DNA of 10,993 nucleotides from CAZTWC01 sp964617105 [NCBI: uncultured Myxococcia bacterium] (GTDB lineage: Bacteria > CAZTWC01), in contig CAZTWC010000106.1 of assembly GCA_964617105.1 (NCBI GenBank), positions 1 to 10,993 of the forward strand. Reading direction: 5' to 3'. The notes beneath the pieces were generated by a model, which had not been told where the DNA came from, did no database searches, and worked only from the letters and a program-made list of their open reading frames with translations. Below, in pieces: positions 6,651 to 10,993 of the stretch. The stretch's first letter is position 1, and every line of letters starts with the position of its first letter. The position numbers and the translations under genes are program-made.

Positions 6651-6896
6651 CTAGTTGGTTGGGGTATTGGCATTAATGTAATCTGTCACTATAACCACCG
6701 ACTTGCCCTCTCTCGATGCTTTGAGGGCCAGGCGAATATTCTGGATCTCCAACTCCGAGAGTTGTCCCAGATTGGCTACCACTTTGTGAGCCGGAACACC
6801 ATCATCCCGCCGGTAACTCTCTACCAGTTGAGCATATCGGTAGGTTTTTCCATTTTGTTTTTTGGTGGAGACTCTCAGATGCATTTCTTTTGTCAT
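6651..6896 (-). pseudogene. Truncated IS1634-type transposase, N-terminal domain only
   Basis: The 81-residue frame contains MHLRVSTKK, then KTYRYAQLVESYRRDDG, then PAHKVVANLGQLSELEI. This is the typical opening of IS1634/IS4-superfamily transposases of about 500-600 residues. It stops right after the REGKSVVIV stretch, so the whole DDE catalytic part is absent and no transposase activity is possible. Its first ATG (6894-6896) overlaps the TGA of the small upstream gene as ATGA, with GGAGG only three bases before it. Met5 is an alternative start closer to the usual family start. Most likely it is an IS remnant. A retained stand-alone domain within the upstream operon cannot be ruled out. Confidence 0.75.
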
Positions 6897-7123
6897 CTAC
6901 CTCCGGCATTTTCCTTACCAAACACCTGATCAAAATTTTCCCCTTTATTGAGCTTGCTCTGCCAGAGACGGTGTCTTTCCACCGTTTCCAGCCTCTTTCC
7001 CTGAGTGATAGAGAAAAACCGAGCGGTCTCCACCGGACCCAGGTTGTCCACCAGTAGTTTAACCGCTTTTTCAATCAGTTTTTCTTCTTTTATATAAGTG
7101 CTTGTGCCAGTGTTGGTGTCAAT
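6893..7123 (-). CDS. Small antitoxin-like protein, no canonical start codon
   Basis: The frame encodes about 76 residues, including KLIEKAVKLLVDNLGPVETA, then RLETVERHRLWQSKL and a final FDQVFGK. I recall this pattern from short proteins found beside PIN-domain toxins, but I cannot name the family. The frame has no ATG, GTG or TTG before the conserved part. The only plausible initiator is ATT at 7121-7123, overlapping the stop of the PIN gene, with AGGAG only one base before it, which is too close for normal use. Either a rare ATT start, coupling from the PIN gene, or loss of the start codon applies. In such pairs the antitoxin usually comes first; here it follows the toxin-like gene. Its end overlaps the transposase fragment by 4 bases. 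Confidence 0.5.
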   Translation of the reverse strand: MDTNTGTSTYIKEEKLIEKAVKLLVDNLGPVETARFFSITQGKRLETVERHRLWQSKLNKGENFDQVFGKENAGGR

Positions 7124-7595
7124 GCTCCTGGTCGTAGTGGTGGTTCTCCTCTTTCATGCAAAAAGTTACCGGGTTTAAAGCCGTTACTTTTAGTTTTTTG
7201 TCAACAACCATTTTGCGGCATTTTTTTAATAATTTGTCGTCACAGGTTATAAAAAAATCAGTCGTTTTCTCGGCAAAAGCCACATGGGCAGCATCAGCCA
7301 CTCCAAAAGATTTTGAGTGTAGTTCTTCAGCTCTTTTTCTAAGTTCTGATTGATCAATCTCAGGAGTTTTGCCCAATACCGCCAACAATGACAACAGTTT
7401 CTGCCTTTCCTGAATATCTGTTATAGCCTCGATTTCCGCTATATGCACTGATGATACAATTATAGCATACTTTTTGTCCTGAATCGCCTTTAAAATCAAG
7501 TAAAAGGCATCGGTCTCCAGTTTTATCCTCATCACATCCTGGTCATCAAAGGGACGACAGAGGGTGCAGACATCCAGGTATGAGAGTGAACCAAT
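7119..7595 (-). CDS. PIN-domain protein (VapC-like), start codon unclear
   Basis: A PIN-type ribonuclease fold of up to 158 residues. Counting from ATT 7593-7595, the acidic site residues are D8 in SYLDVC, E54 in HIAEIE, D101 in GVADAAHVAFAE and D119/D120 in FITCDDKLLKK, a full set. CRPFDDQ at 13-19 is typical of the subfamily. The first canonical start in the frame (GTG 7533-7535) would cut off D8, so it cannot be the start of a working enzyme. Upstream to the stop at 7626-7628 there is no ATG, GTG or TTG. The start may be ATT or has been lost by mutation. In VapC-like systems the PIN protein cleaves RNA and is held inactive by its partner. The likely partner is the overlapping downstream gene. 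Confidence 0.7.
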   Translation of the reverse strand: MGSLSYLDVCTLCRPFDDQDVMRIKLETDAFYLILKAIQDKKYAIIVSSVHIAEIEAITDIQERQKLLSLLAVLGKTPEIDQSELRKRAEELHSKSFGVADAAHVAFAEKTTDFFITCDDKLLKKCRKMVVDKKLKVTALNPVTFCMKEENHHYDQEH

Positions 7596-7811
7596 CCCGT
7601 CAAGGTTGGTTGGAGCAGTGTTTGGCTATACAAGGTAAAAAAAAAATCAGGGTTCCAGTTGTCAACCTAAATCAATATCAAAACATTTGGATAGAGAGAT
7701 GGCCAGATTAATGAAAATCCTTTCAAATATGTGTGTAGGATTTTAAATGCTCTTAAGGCTGTAAACAAATAATAATGTCTAGTAAATCCATGTTTCTAAG
7801 AGGTTGAAAAA

Positions 7812-8168
7812 ATGAAGAAATTAAGTGTAAAAGTAGTCACTTTTGGAGTGTCTATTATGCTGCTGGTTTATTTTCTCAGTTGTAGGGGGACCCAAAATGA
7901 TTGCTGCCAATCACTAGAGAAATGTAATCAAGAGCGACAGGAACTGATAAAATTCAACGAGGAATTAAAAGCGCAATATTCAACTTGGAAAAAGAAGATT
8001 GATTATTTGGAGATTGAGCACAAAGAAAGGAAAAAAGAGATCGAAGAGATAAAAAAGGAACAGTTAAAAGAGATCGAAGAGTTAAAAAAGATTGTTAATA
8101 CCTACTTGGAGAGAGAAAAAGTTTATTTGCCAAGCACCAATGAAACGCCTCAAAACATGAATAAGTAG
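7812..8168 (+). CDS. Small coiled-coil lipoprotein of unknown function
   Basis: A 118-residue protein with a type II signal peptide: a KK-rich start, a hydrophobic stretch VVTFGVSIMLLVYF and a lipobox ending FLSC, with Cys24 as the likely lipidated residue. The mature part is charged and Glu/Lys-rich from about 37 to 102 and is predicted to form a long coiled coil, ending in a Pro/Asn-rich tail. AAGAGG lies eight bases before ATG 7812. No catalytic motif is seen. It would be anchored to a membrane in the periplasmic space. It stands alone on the plus strand between minus-strand modules. Short lipidated coiled-coil proteins include phage Rz1/Rz-like spanins and cell-envelope spacers, but nothing here identifies either. 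Confidence 0.75.
   Translation: MKKLSVKVVTFGVSIMLLVYFLSCRGTQNDCCQSLEKCNQERQELIKFNEELKAQYSTWKKKIDYLEIEHKERKKEIEEIKKEQLKEIEELKKIVNTYLEREKVYLPSTNETPQNMNK
8034..8090 (+). repeat. 33-base direct repeat within the coiled coil
   Basis: A 24-base unit at 8034-8057 recurs at 8067-8090 with one mismatch, giving an 11-codon period (KEIEEIKK then KEIEELKK). This hendecad step suggests a recent in-frame duplication that lengthened the coiled coil. Confidence 0.7.
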
Positions 8169-8349
8169 TTGTTTTGTTGTGCCCCGAAAAGCATTTTCGC
8201 CGAGCAGCAGCAACAGTTTCCTCGGTTTCTGAGTTTGAGAAACAGTTGTAGAGCCAGTCACATTCCATTCCTAACCCACCACATTTTTCACTGGTCGATC
8301 ACCCGTTGATCACCCCAAACTCAACTGTGCGGAATCACAGGGAAAAATA
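8169..8349. other. Intergenic region left of the tmRNA fragment
   Basis: No gene is visible. It holds a short CGAAAA/TTTTCG stem (8185-8199), a CTGTG/CACAG stem near 8325-8340, and one copy of the TCACTGGTCGATCACCC repeat (8288-8304) followed at once by a related GTTGATCACCCC. Confidence 0.35.
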
Positions 8350-8457
8350 GGCCTGGACGCGGGTTCGACTCACGCCGCCTCCACCATTTTGTCTTGTATT
8401 TACGTCAAGTTACGGCGAAAAAACCCAAAAAATATGTCGATCACTGGTCGATCACCC
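8288..8457. repeat. Direct repeats flanking the tmRNA fragment
   Basis: TCACTGGTCGATCACCC occurs at 8288-8304 and 8441-8457, identical over 17 bases. Each copy has a second, shorter GATCAC unit beside it (GTTGATCACC just after the first, GTCGATCAC just before the second). Paired short repeats on both sides of a putative crossover site resemble arm-type sites of a tyrosine recombinase. Confidence 0.55.
8350..8386 (+). other. tmRNA (ssrA) 3'-end fragment, likely att site remnant
   Basis: The stretch GGACGCGGGTTCGACT at 8355-8370, followed by CGCCGCCTCCACCA at 8373-8386, is the T-arm, acceptor strand and CCA end of a bacterial tmRNA. No tmRNA body, tag frame or 5' half precedes it, so this is a fragment only. 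One position in the T-stem is changed (CACGC where CCCGC would pair with GCGGG), consistent with a non-functional copy. The 3' end of ssrA is a classic integration target for islands and prophages. The fragment's plus orientation suggests that the intact gene and the island body lie, or lay, to the left. Confidence 0.8.
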
Positions 8458-8473
8458 CCCAATGCGGGGGTGA
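8452..8473. repeat. GC-rich hairpin right of the tmRNA fragment
   Basis: TCACCCCC (8452-8459) and GGGGGTGA (8466-8473) form a perfect 8-base stem with a 6-base loop. It overlaps the second GATCACC repeat and has no T-run. Confidence 0.45.
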
Positions 8474-8708
8474 GATGGCATTAATTTCATGTGTCCGCAT
8501 GTGCATGAATATTGAGCAGAACCGGTGGTGAAATCGGAGATGACCAGACCGGGGAAATAGGTGCTTTTTGGACGCCAGACACTCTCCCCGAACGCAGGCG
8601 GGGTCTCCCGTGTCCGCCAGGGATGGTTTTGGTGTGATCTCATACAGTTAGGGGATGATGGCAGGGGAGGTGATCGATGGTGTGAGTCGGAAAGTGGGCA
8701 GCAAAAAA
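8474..8708. other. Gene-free stretch downstream of hicB
   Basis: I see no supportable gene. Two short frames, minus 8452-8643 and plus 8561-8797, look random, lack ribosome sites, and the second runs into hicB in antisense. The sequence is noticeably more GC-rich than the flanking genes. Confidence 0.3.
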
Positions 8709-9134
8709 TCAGGGGGTGTTGGCGATCTTGCTTTCAGTTATCACAAAATCTTTACCAGGATTTACCGCATTTAGAAGTTCTGTCAATTTGCCAATAGTGG
8801 GGTCTGCTTTTGCCTGTTCGTATCGAGCATAGGCATTGTGTGATTTCTGGCCAATTTTTGCTACAGCCTCTTTTAATGTCAATCCCCGCATTTGCCTTTG
8901 CCGTTTCAGCAAAAGAGCCACCAGTTCAAGAGTATCGGCGGATATTTCGAAATAATCGCCTTTTCCGGGATGGACATTGACCTGCACACCCTCTTTGTTG
9001 ATCAATTCTTCGGTTGCGTCTTTGATCATCTCAAAGGCTTCTTTTTTAGTCGTGCCTTGAGTCATTATATCGAGCATTGGAATTTCAATCAGCCAAAAGC
9101 GCCCATCTTTCCAAACTTTGCCTTGTAATCTCAT
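8709..9134 (-). CDS. hicB: HicB-type antitoxin with C-terminal helix-turn-helix
   Basis: A 141-residue antitoxin. The N-terminal ~60 residues have the HicB fold pattern, with GRFWLIEIPMLDIMTQGTTKKEAFEMIKDA at 11-40. A Cro/XRE-type DNA-binding domain follows at about 75-130, including GLTLKEAVAKIG, then HNAYARYEQAKADPTIGKL. In the family it binds HicA, blocks its active site and represses the operon. ATG 9132-9134 follows AGAGGG with seven-base spacing, a site that lies within the end of hicA. The gene starts three bases after the hicA stop. Gene order hicA then hicB is the usual one. It appears intact. Confidence 0.88.
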   Translation of the reverse strand: MRLQGKVWKDGRFWLIEIPMLDIMTQGTTKKEAFEMIKDATEELINKEGVQVNVHPGKGDYFEISADTLELVALLLKRQRQMRGLTLKEAVAKIGQKSHNAYARYEQAKADPTIGKLTELLNAVNPGKDFVITESKIANTP

Positions 9135-9137
9135 TGA

Positions 9138-9311
9138 TTAACCCTCTTTTGCCTTTTTGATTATCTTTTTGGCCAATGGTTCAGCAATTTCAGTATGCCT
9201 GGGAACAGGCTCCTCAATGGAGCCGTTTGTCCAGATATCGTGTTTTTTACCATGTCTGGCAAGTTCCCATCCCAGCGACTTTAATTTTTTCTCTAACTCT
9301 TTTCTTTTCAT
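9138..9311 (-). CDS. hicA: HicA-type mRNA interferase toxin
   Basis: A 57-residue protein beginning MKRKELEKKLKSLGWELARHG. The double-stranded-RNA-binding-like HicA pattern is complete: helix 1 with LKSLGW (10-15), then GKKHDIW (21-27) with the catalytic His24, and the VPRHTEI motif (36-42) before the last helix. HicA enzymes cleave mRNAs in translating cells. The start ATG 9309-9311 has only a weak ribosome site, which would keep toxin output low relative to hicB. The short length is normal for the family. It is directly followed by hicB. The gene is small enough to be missed by length-filtered gene finding. Confidence 0.9.
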   Translation of the reverse strand: MKRKELEKKLKSLGWELARHGKKHDIWTNGSIEEPVPRHTEIAEPLAKKIIKKAKEG

Positions 9312-9326
9312 AAAACTTACAATTAT

Positions 9327-9355
9327 AATTTACACTGATACGTGTAATTAGTCAA
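9327..9355 (-). promoter_or_regulatory. hicAB promoter with palindromic operator
   Basis: On the minus strand TTGACT (complement of 9350-9355) and TAAATT (complement of 9327-9332) are 17 bases apart. Between and into the -10 lies a perfect palindrome, TTACAC (9330-9335) and GTGTAA (9342-9347). Its position would let HicB block RNA polymerase. The -35 box overlaps the stop codon of the upstream gene. Confidence 0.6.
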
Positions 9356-9690
9356 GGGTTAATTTTAATCTCTAAATTCTCCAGCCCGTTTTCTTCAAAT
9401 TCATCAAAATATTTTTCACTAATCGTTTCTTCCCTGGTAAACCTCTCTTCCCAATTCATTTTTTCAACTTTGTCAATACCTTCTTGTTTAATCAGGTCCC
9501 TTTTAGCAAGTCTACTCCTGAGTTCATCCCAGAAAGAATCATCTACGAACTCATCTATATATATCAGGACCTGGCTATTTTCTTCATAGTCCCTGGTGGG
9601 GAAAAATTGTTTCAGTTTTTGGTCATAAATAATAGAATTGCCAAATCCAAATTCCTTGGCAAAAGAAAAGAATTTTTGCTCCAGATCCAA
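9352..9690 (-). CDS. Conserved-looking acidic protein of unknown function
   Basis: A 112-residue hydrophilic protein rich in Glu, Asp, Lys and aromatic residues. It has FFSFAKEFGFGNSIIYD near the N terminus, YIDEFVDDSFWDELRSRLAKRDL in the middle and a Glu-rich end. I do not recognise the family. No signal peptide, membrane segment or catalytic motif is evident. The start is probably TTG 9688-9690, with only a weak ribosome site. The open frame continues upstream for 17 more codons (GGEHKVGDDPKRQKY) without a canonical start, so the N terminus may be incomplete. It begins soon after a transposase remnant and its stop lies within the hicA -35 box. It could be island cargo or a third member of the hicAB transcript. 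Confidence 0.6.
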   Translation of the reverse strand: MDLEQKFFSFAKEFGFGNSIIYDQKLKQFFPTRDYEENSQVLIYIDEFVDDSFWDELRSRLAKRDLIKQEGIDKVEKMNWEERFTREETISEKYFDEFEENGLENLEIKINP

Positions 9691-9734
9691 ATATTTCTGC
9701 CGCTTTGGATCATCGCCAACCTTGTGCTCCCCAC

Positions 9735-10064
9735 CTAATTATGAGAAATTTTAGAGTTAAAATAGGGTAACACTTTACCTCCAATTCGGATTTTGATGTG
9801 GCCAAACTTTCTCATCCATGTTTCGCATGCGATCCTCAAAGCTGAGTCCGCTACCTTTTTGGCAGGTTTACCTATGGATTTGATTATACGTTTGGCCAAG
9901 TCCAAAATCCAGTTAAATATATTACCCCTTTCACGTTTGTTGTATTTAACCTCTCCTTTCTTCTCAAAAAAGCATTGGCAAGAGTTTTTTCCGCCTAAAG
10001 AACGGCGCTGTAAGTGGTTCAATTCGTTGGCAGCACTTCGGCAGTAAGCCTCAAGATGATCTGG
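9735..10064 (-). pseudogene. C-terminal remnant of an integrase-core transposase
   Basis: The minus-strand frame reads DHLEAYCRSAANELNHL, then RRSLGGKNSCQCFFE, which resembles the end of the catalytic core of an rve/DDE transposase (the NxRPR-like motif). About 75 further residues follow, with KVADSALRIACETWMRKFG near the end, and the frame stops at TAG (complement of 9735-9737). The 5' boundary is abrupt: just before DHLEAYC the sequence becomes an IS3-type terminus, and no start codon serves the frame. The catalytic Asp residues are missing, so it is a dead fragment, cut by insertion of the neighbouring element. The exact IS family is uncertain. Confidence 0.6.
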
Positions 10065-10167
10065 TCAAGTAAAAATGGACAATTTCCTAAGCCGCTTTTC
10101 TCATAGCCATCATTTCTTCAAATTCAACAGGACTCAGATATTGAGGTAAGTTGAAAAAACTAGACAA
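10062..10167 (-). mobile_element. End of an IS3-family-like element with transposase C-terminus
   Basis: The minus strand reads LPQYLSPVEFEEMMAMRKAA and then a stop (TAG, complement of 10087-10089). YLSPVEFE is the usual end of IS3-family OrfB transposases. Beyond the stop, TGTCCATTTTTACTTGACCA looks like an IS3-type terminal inverted repeat, ending against the neighbouring integrase remnant at about 10064. Only the last ~25 residues remain; the rest of the element is absent on the other side. Confidence 0.6.
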
Positions 10168-10215
10168 TTACCATTCGTATGTTTTAATGGAAAAAACGTA
10201 ATTGGAGGTACAATT

Positions 10216-10993
10216 TTGCCGCTAAATATTAAACATTTCGTTCCAGTAACTCCTAATGCAGGTGACAGCCTGATCAGCCTAAAAAGCCGTGATTTGCTTA
10301 GAGAAATAATTCCTGATGCAAATATTATGACCTTTCCGGCTCCTTTAACCGAGTTTAAGATAAATGCTTTTTTTAAACCCGATATAATTGTTATTGGCGG
10401 CGGTCCGCTGTTTGCGTCTTATCATCTGGACCAATTTCCTGGCCGAATAGATATTCCCACTTATATATTGGGCCTTGGAACAATGGCCAGAGCCTTTGAG
10501 GGCGACCAGATTAGAATCAGACTTAATCGCTTTTTTGATAGCCTGCACAATTTAAGACTTGTTTCAACCAGGGAGAACGCTACTAAAGATAGATTTGAAC
10601 GGTTAGGAGTCCAAGCGGTCAATATTGGCTGTCCGGTAATGCATATTGGCCGGGAACCACGGTGGCGCCAAAGACCACCTACCGCGCAAAACAGAGATAT
10701 TCTGCTGATAAACTATCGAGACTTGTATATTCCTAAAGAGTTAAAAATAACACCCCAGAATGCCGGGGAAATTGCTCGGAAATTGAATTACAATAATGCA
10801 ATGATTATTGCTCATTCTTATAATACTGCCATAGATAGGACAAAAGGGATTACGGAAGAGCAGGCAGACTCTCTTAATCATTTTTTAGAATTGAGAAAAA
10901 AGTTTAATGAGTATCTAAGCGAAAAAGAAGAGACTCATCCAGTAGTAAAGAATATTTTAGCCTATGCTCCCAATTTTTTTGTCGATACATTGG
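10216..10993 (+). CDS. Polysaccharide pyruvyl transferase family protein, 3' end beyond window
   Basis: An open frame with no stop to the window edge, at least 259 residues. It opens with KHFVPVTPNAGDSLISLKSRDLL (6-28), matching the family's N-terminal NxGD nucleotide-sugar fold start, then KPDIIVIGGGPLF (54-66), YILGLGTMA near 85, LVSTRENATKDRF near 120 and VNIGCPVMH near 138. This order fits the pyruvyl transferase/CsaB-like family, which adds ketal pyruvate from phosphoenolpyruvate to surface polysaccharides, though many members are unproven. The start is TTG 10216-10218 with GGAGG at 10204-10208, seven bases upstream. It probably belongs to a surface polysaccharide or glycosylation cluster to the right. 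The clean gene just after IS debris suggests the right border of the accessory patch. Confidence 0.75.
   Translation, partial: MPLNIKHFVPVTPNAGDSLISLKSRDLLREIIPDANIMTFPAPLTEFKINAFFKPDIIVIGGGPLFASYHLDQFPGRIDIPTYILGLGTMARAFEGDQIRIRLNRFFDSLHNLRLVSTRENATKDRFERLGVQAVNIGCPVMHIGREPRWRQRPPTAQNRDILLINYRDLYIPKELKITPQNAGEIARKLNYNNAMIIAHSYNTAIDRTKGITEEQADSLNHFLELRKKFNEYLSEKEETHPVVKNILAYAPNFFVDTL

Noticed and set aside
6802-7074. 90-codon minus-strand frame rich in Trp and Arg
   Set aside because: It is a shadow of the antitoxin-like frame at 6893-7123 and the transposase fragment, which have recognisable motifs.
8185-8199. CGAAAA/TTTTCG hairpin after the lipoprotein gene as a terminator
   Set aside because: The stem is short and AT-rich and is not followed by a T-run.
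8355-8386. tRNA gene at the TTCGA/CCA motif
   Set aside because: There is no D-arm, anticodon arm or 5' acceptor strand; the sequence matches the tmRNA 3' end instead.
8288-8457. CRISPR array from the repeated TCACTGGTCGATCACCC
   Set aside because: Only two full copies, 153 bases apart, with a tmRNA fragment between them; no regular spacing and no cas genes.
10345-10548. 67-codon minus-strand frame
   Set aside because: It is antisense to the clear pyruvyl transferase-family frame.

Overview
The window looks like a bacterial chromosome segment in which a gene-poor accessory patch, about 2.5 to 10.2 kb, sits between two metabolic genes. At the left, on the minus strand, are a eukaryote-type hexokinase and, downstream of it, the N-terminal half of a sugar-porter MFS transporter. 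At the right, on the plus strand, is the start of a polysaccharide pyruvyl transferase-family gene that runs off the window. The bacterial-type tmRNA 3' end, the Shine-Dalgarno-led genes and the IS types point to a bacterium. A Desulfobacterota-like proteobacterium is my best guess from general resemblance of the IS fragments and intergenic palindromes, but nothing in the window proves it.

Layout. (1) 1-2507: sugar uptake and phosphorylation. The transporter frame is closed by an in-frame TAA although the sequence beyond it still reads like a sugar porter. The gap between the two genes (800-1130) is filled by three chained palindromic elements. (2) 2508-3732: a promoter followed by an overlapping HEPN/MNT nucleotidyltransferase pair. 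(3) 3733-4941: no intact gene. It holds a nested inverted repeat, a frameshifted C-terminal piece of an rve-type transposase, a strong bidirectional terminator and two perfect hairpins built on GTTAAC. (4) 4942-6614: an AbiEi/AbiEii system on the minus strand with a visible promoter and a repeated motif around its -10 box. (5) 6651-7595: a tightly overlapping minus-strand set of PIN-domain protein, small antitoxin-like protein and truncated IS1634-type transposase N-domain. The first two lack a canonical start codon. (6) 7812-8168: a small coiled-coil lipoprotein. (7) 8169-8708: a displaced tmRNA (ssrA) 3' end flanked by GATCACC-type repeats, which I read as an old integration site. (8) 8709-9355: a HicA/HicB pair with a palindromic operator inside its promoter. 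HicA is only 57 residues long. (9) 9352-10167: a conserved-looking unknown protein and two transposase C-terminal remnants, one carrying an IS3-type end.

Taken together, four toxin-antitoxin-like modules, at least four transposase fragments and a tmRNA attachment-site scar lie within about 7 kb. This is the usual make-up of an eroded integrative island. The modules probably act independently (island maintenance or phage abortive infection), while hexokinase plus transporter form a sugar-use pair and the right-hand gene belongs to cell-surface polysaccharide synthesis. I see no intact integrase, tRNA, rRNA or CRISPR array.
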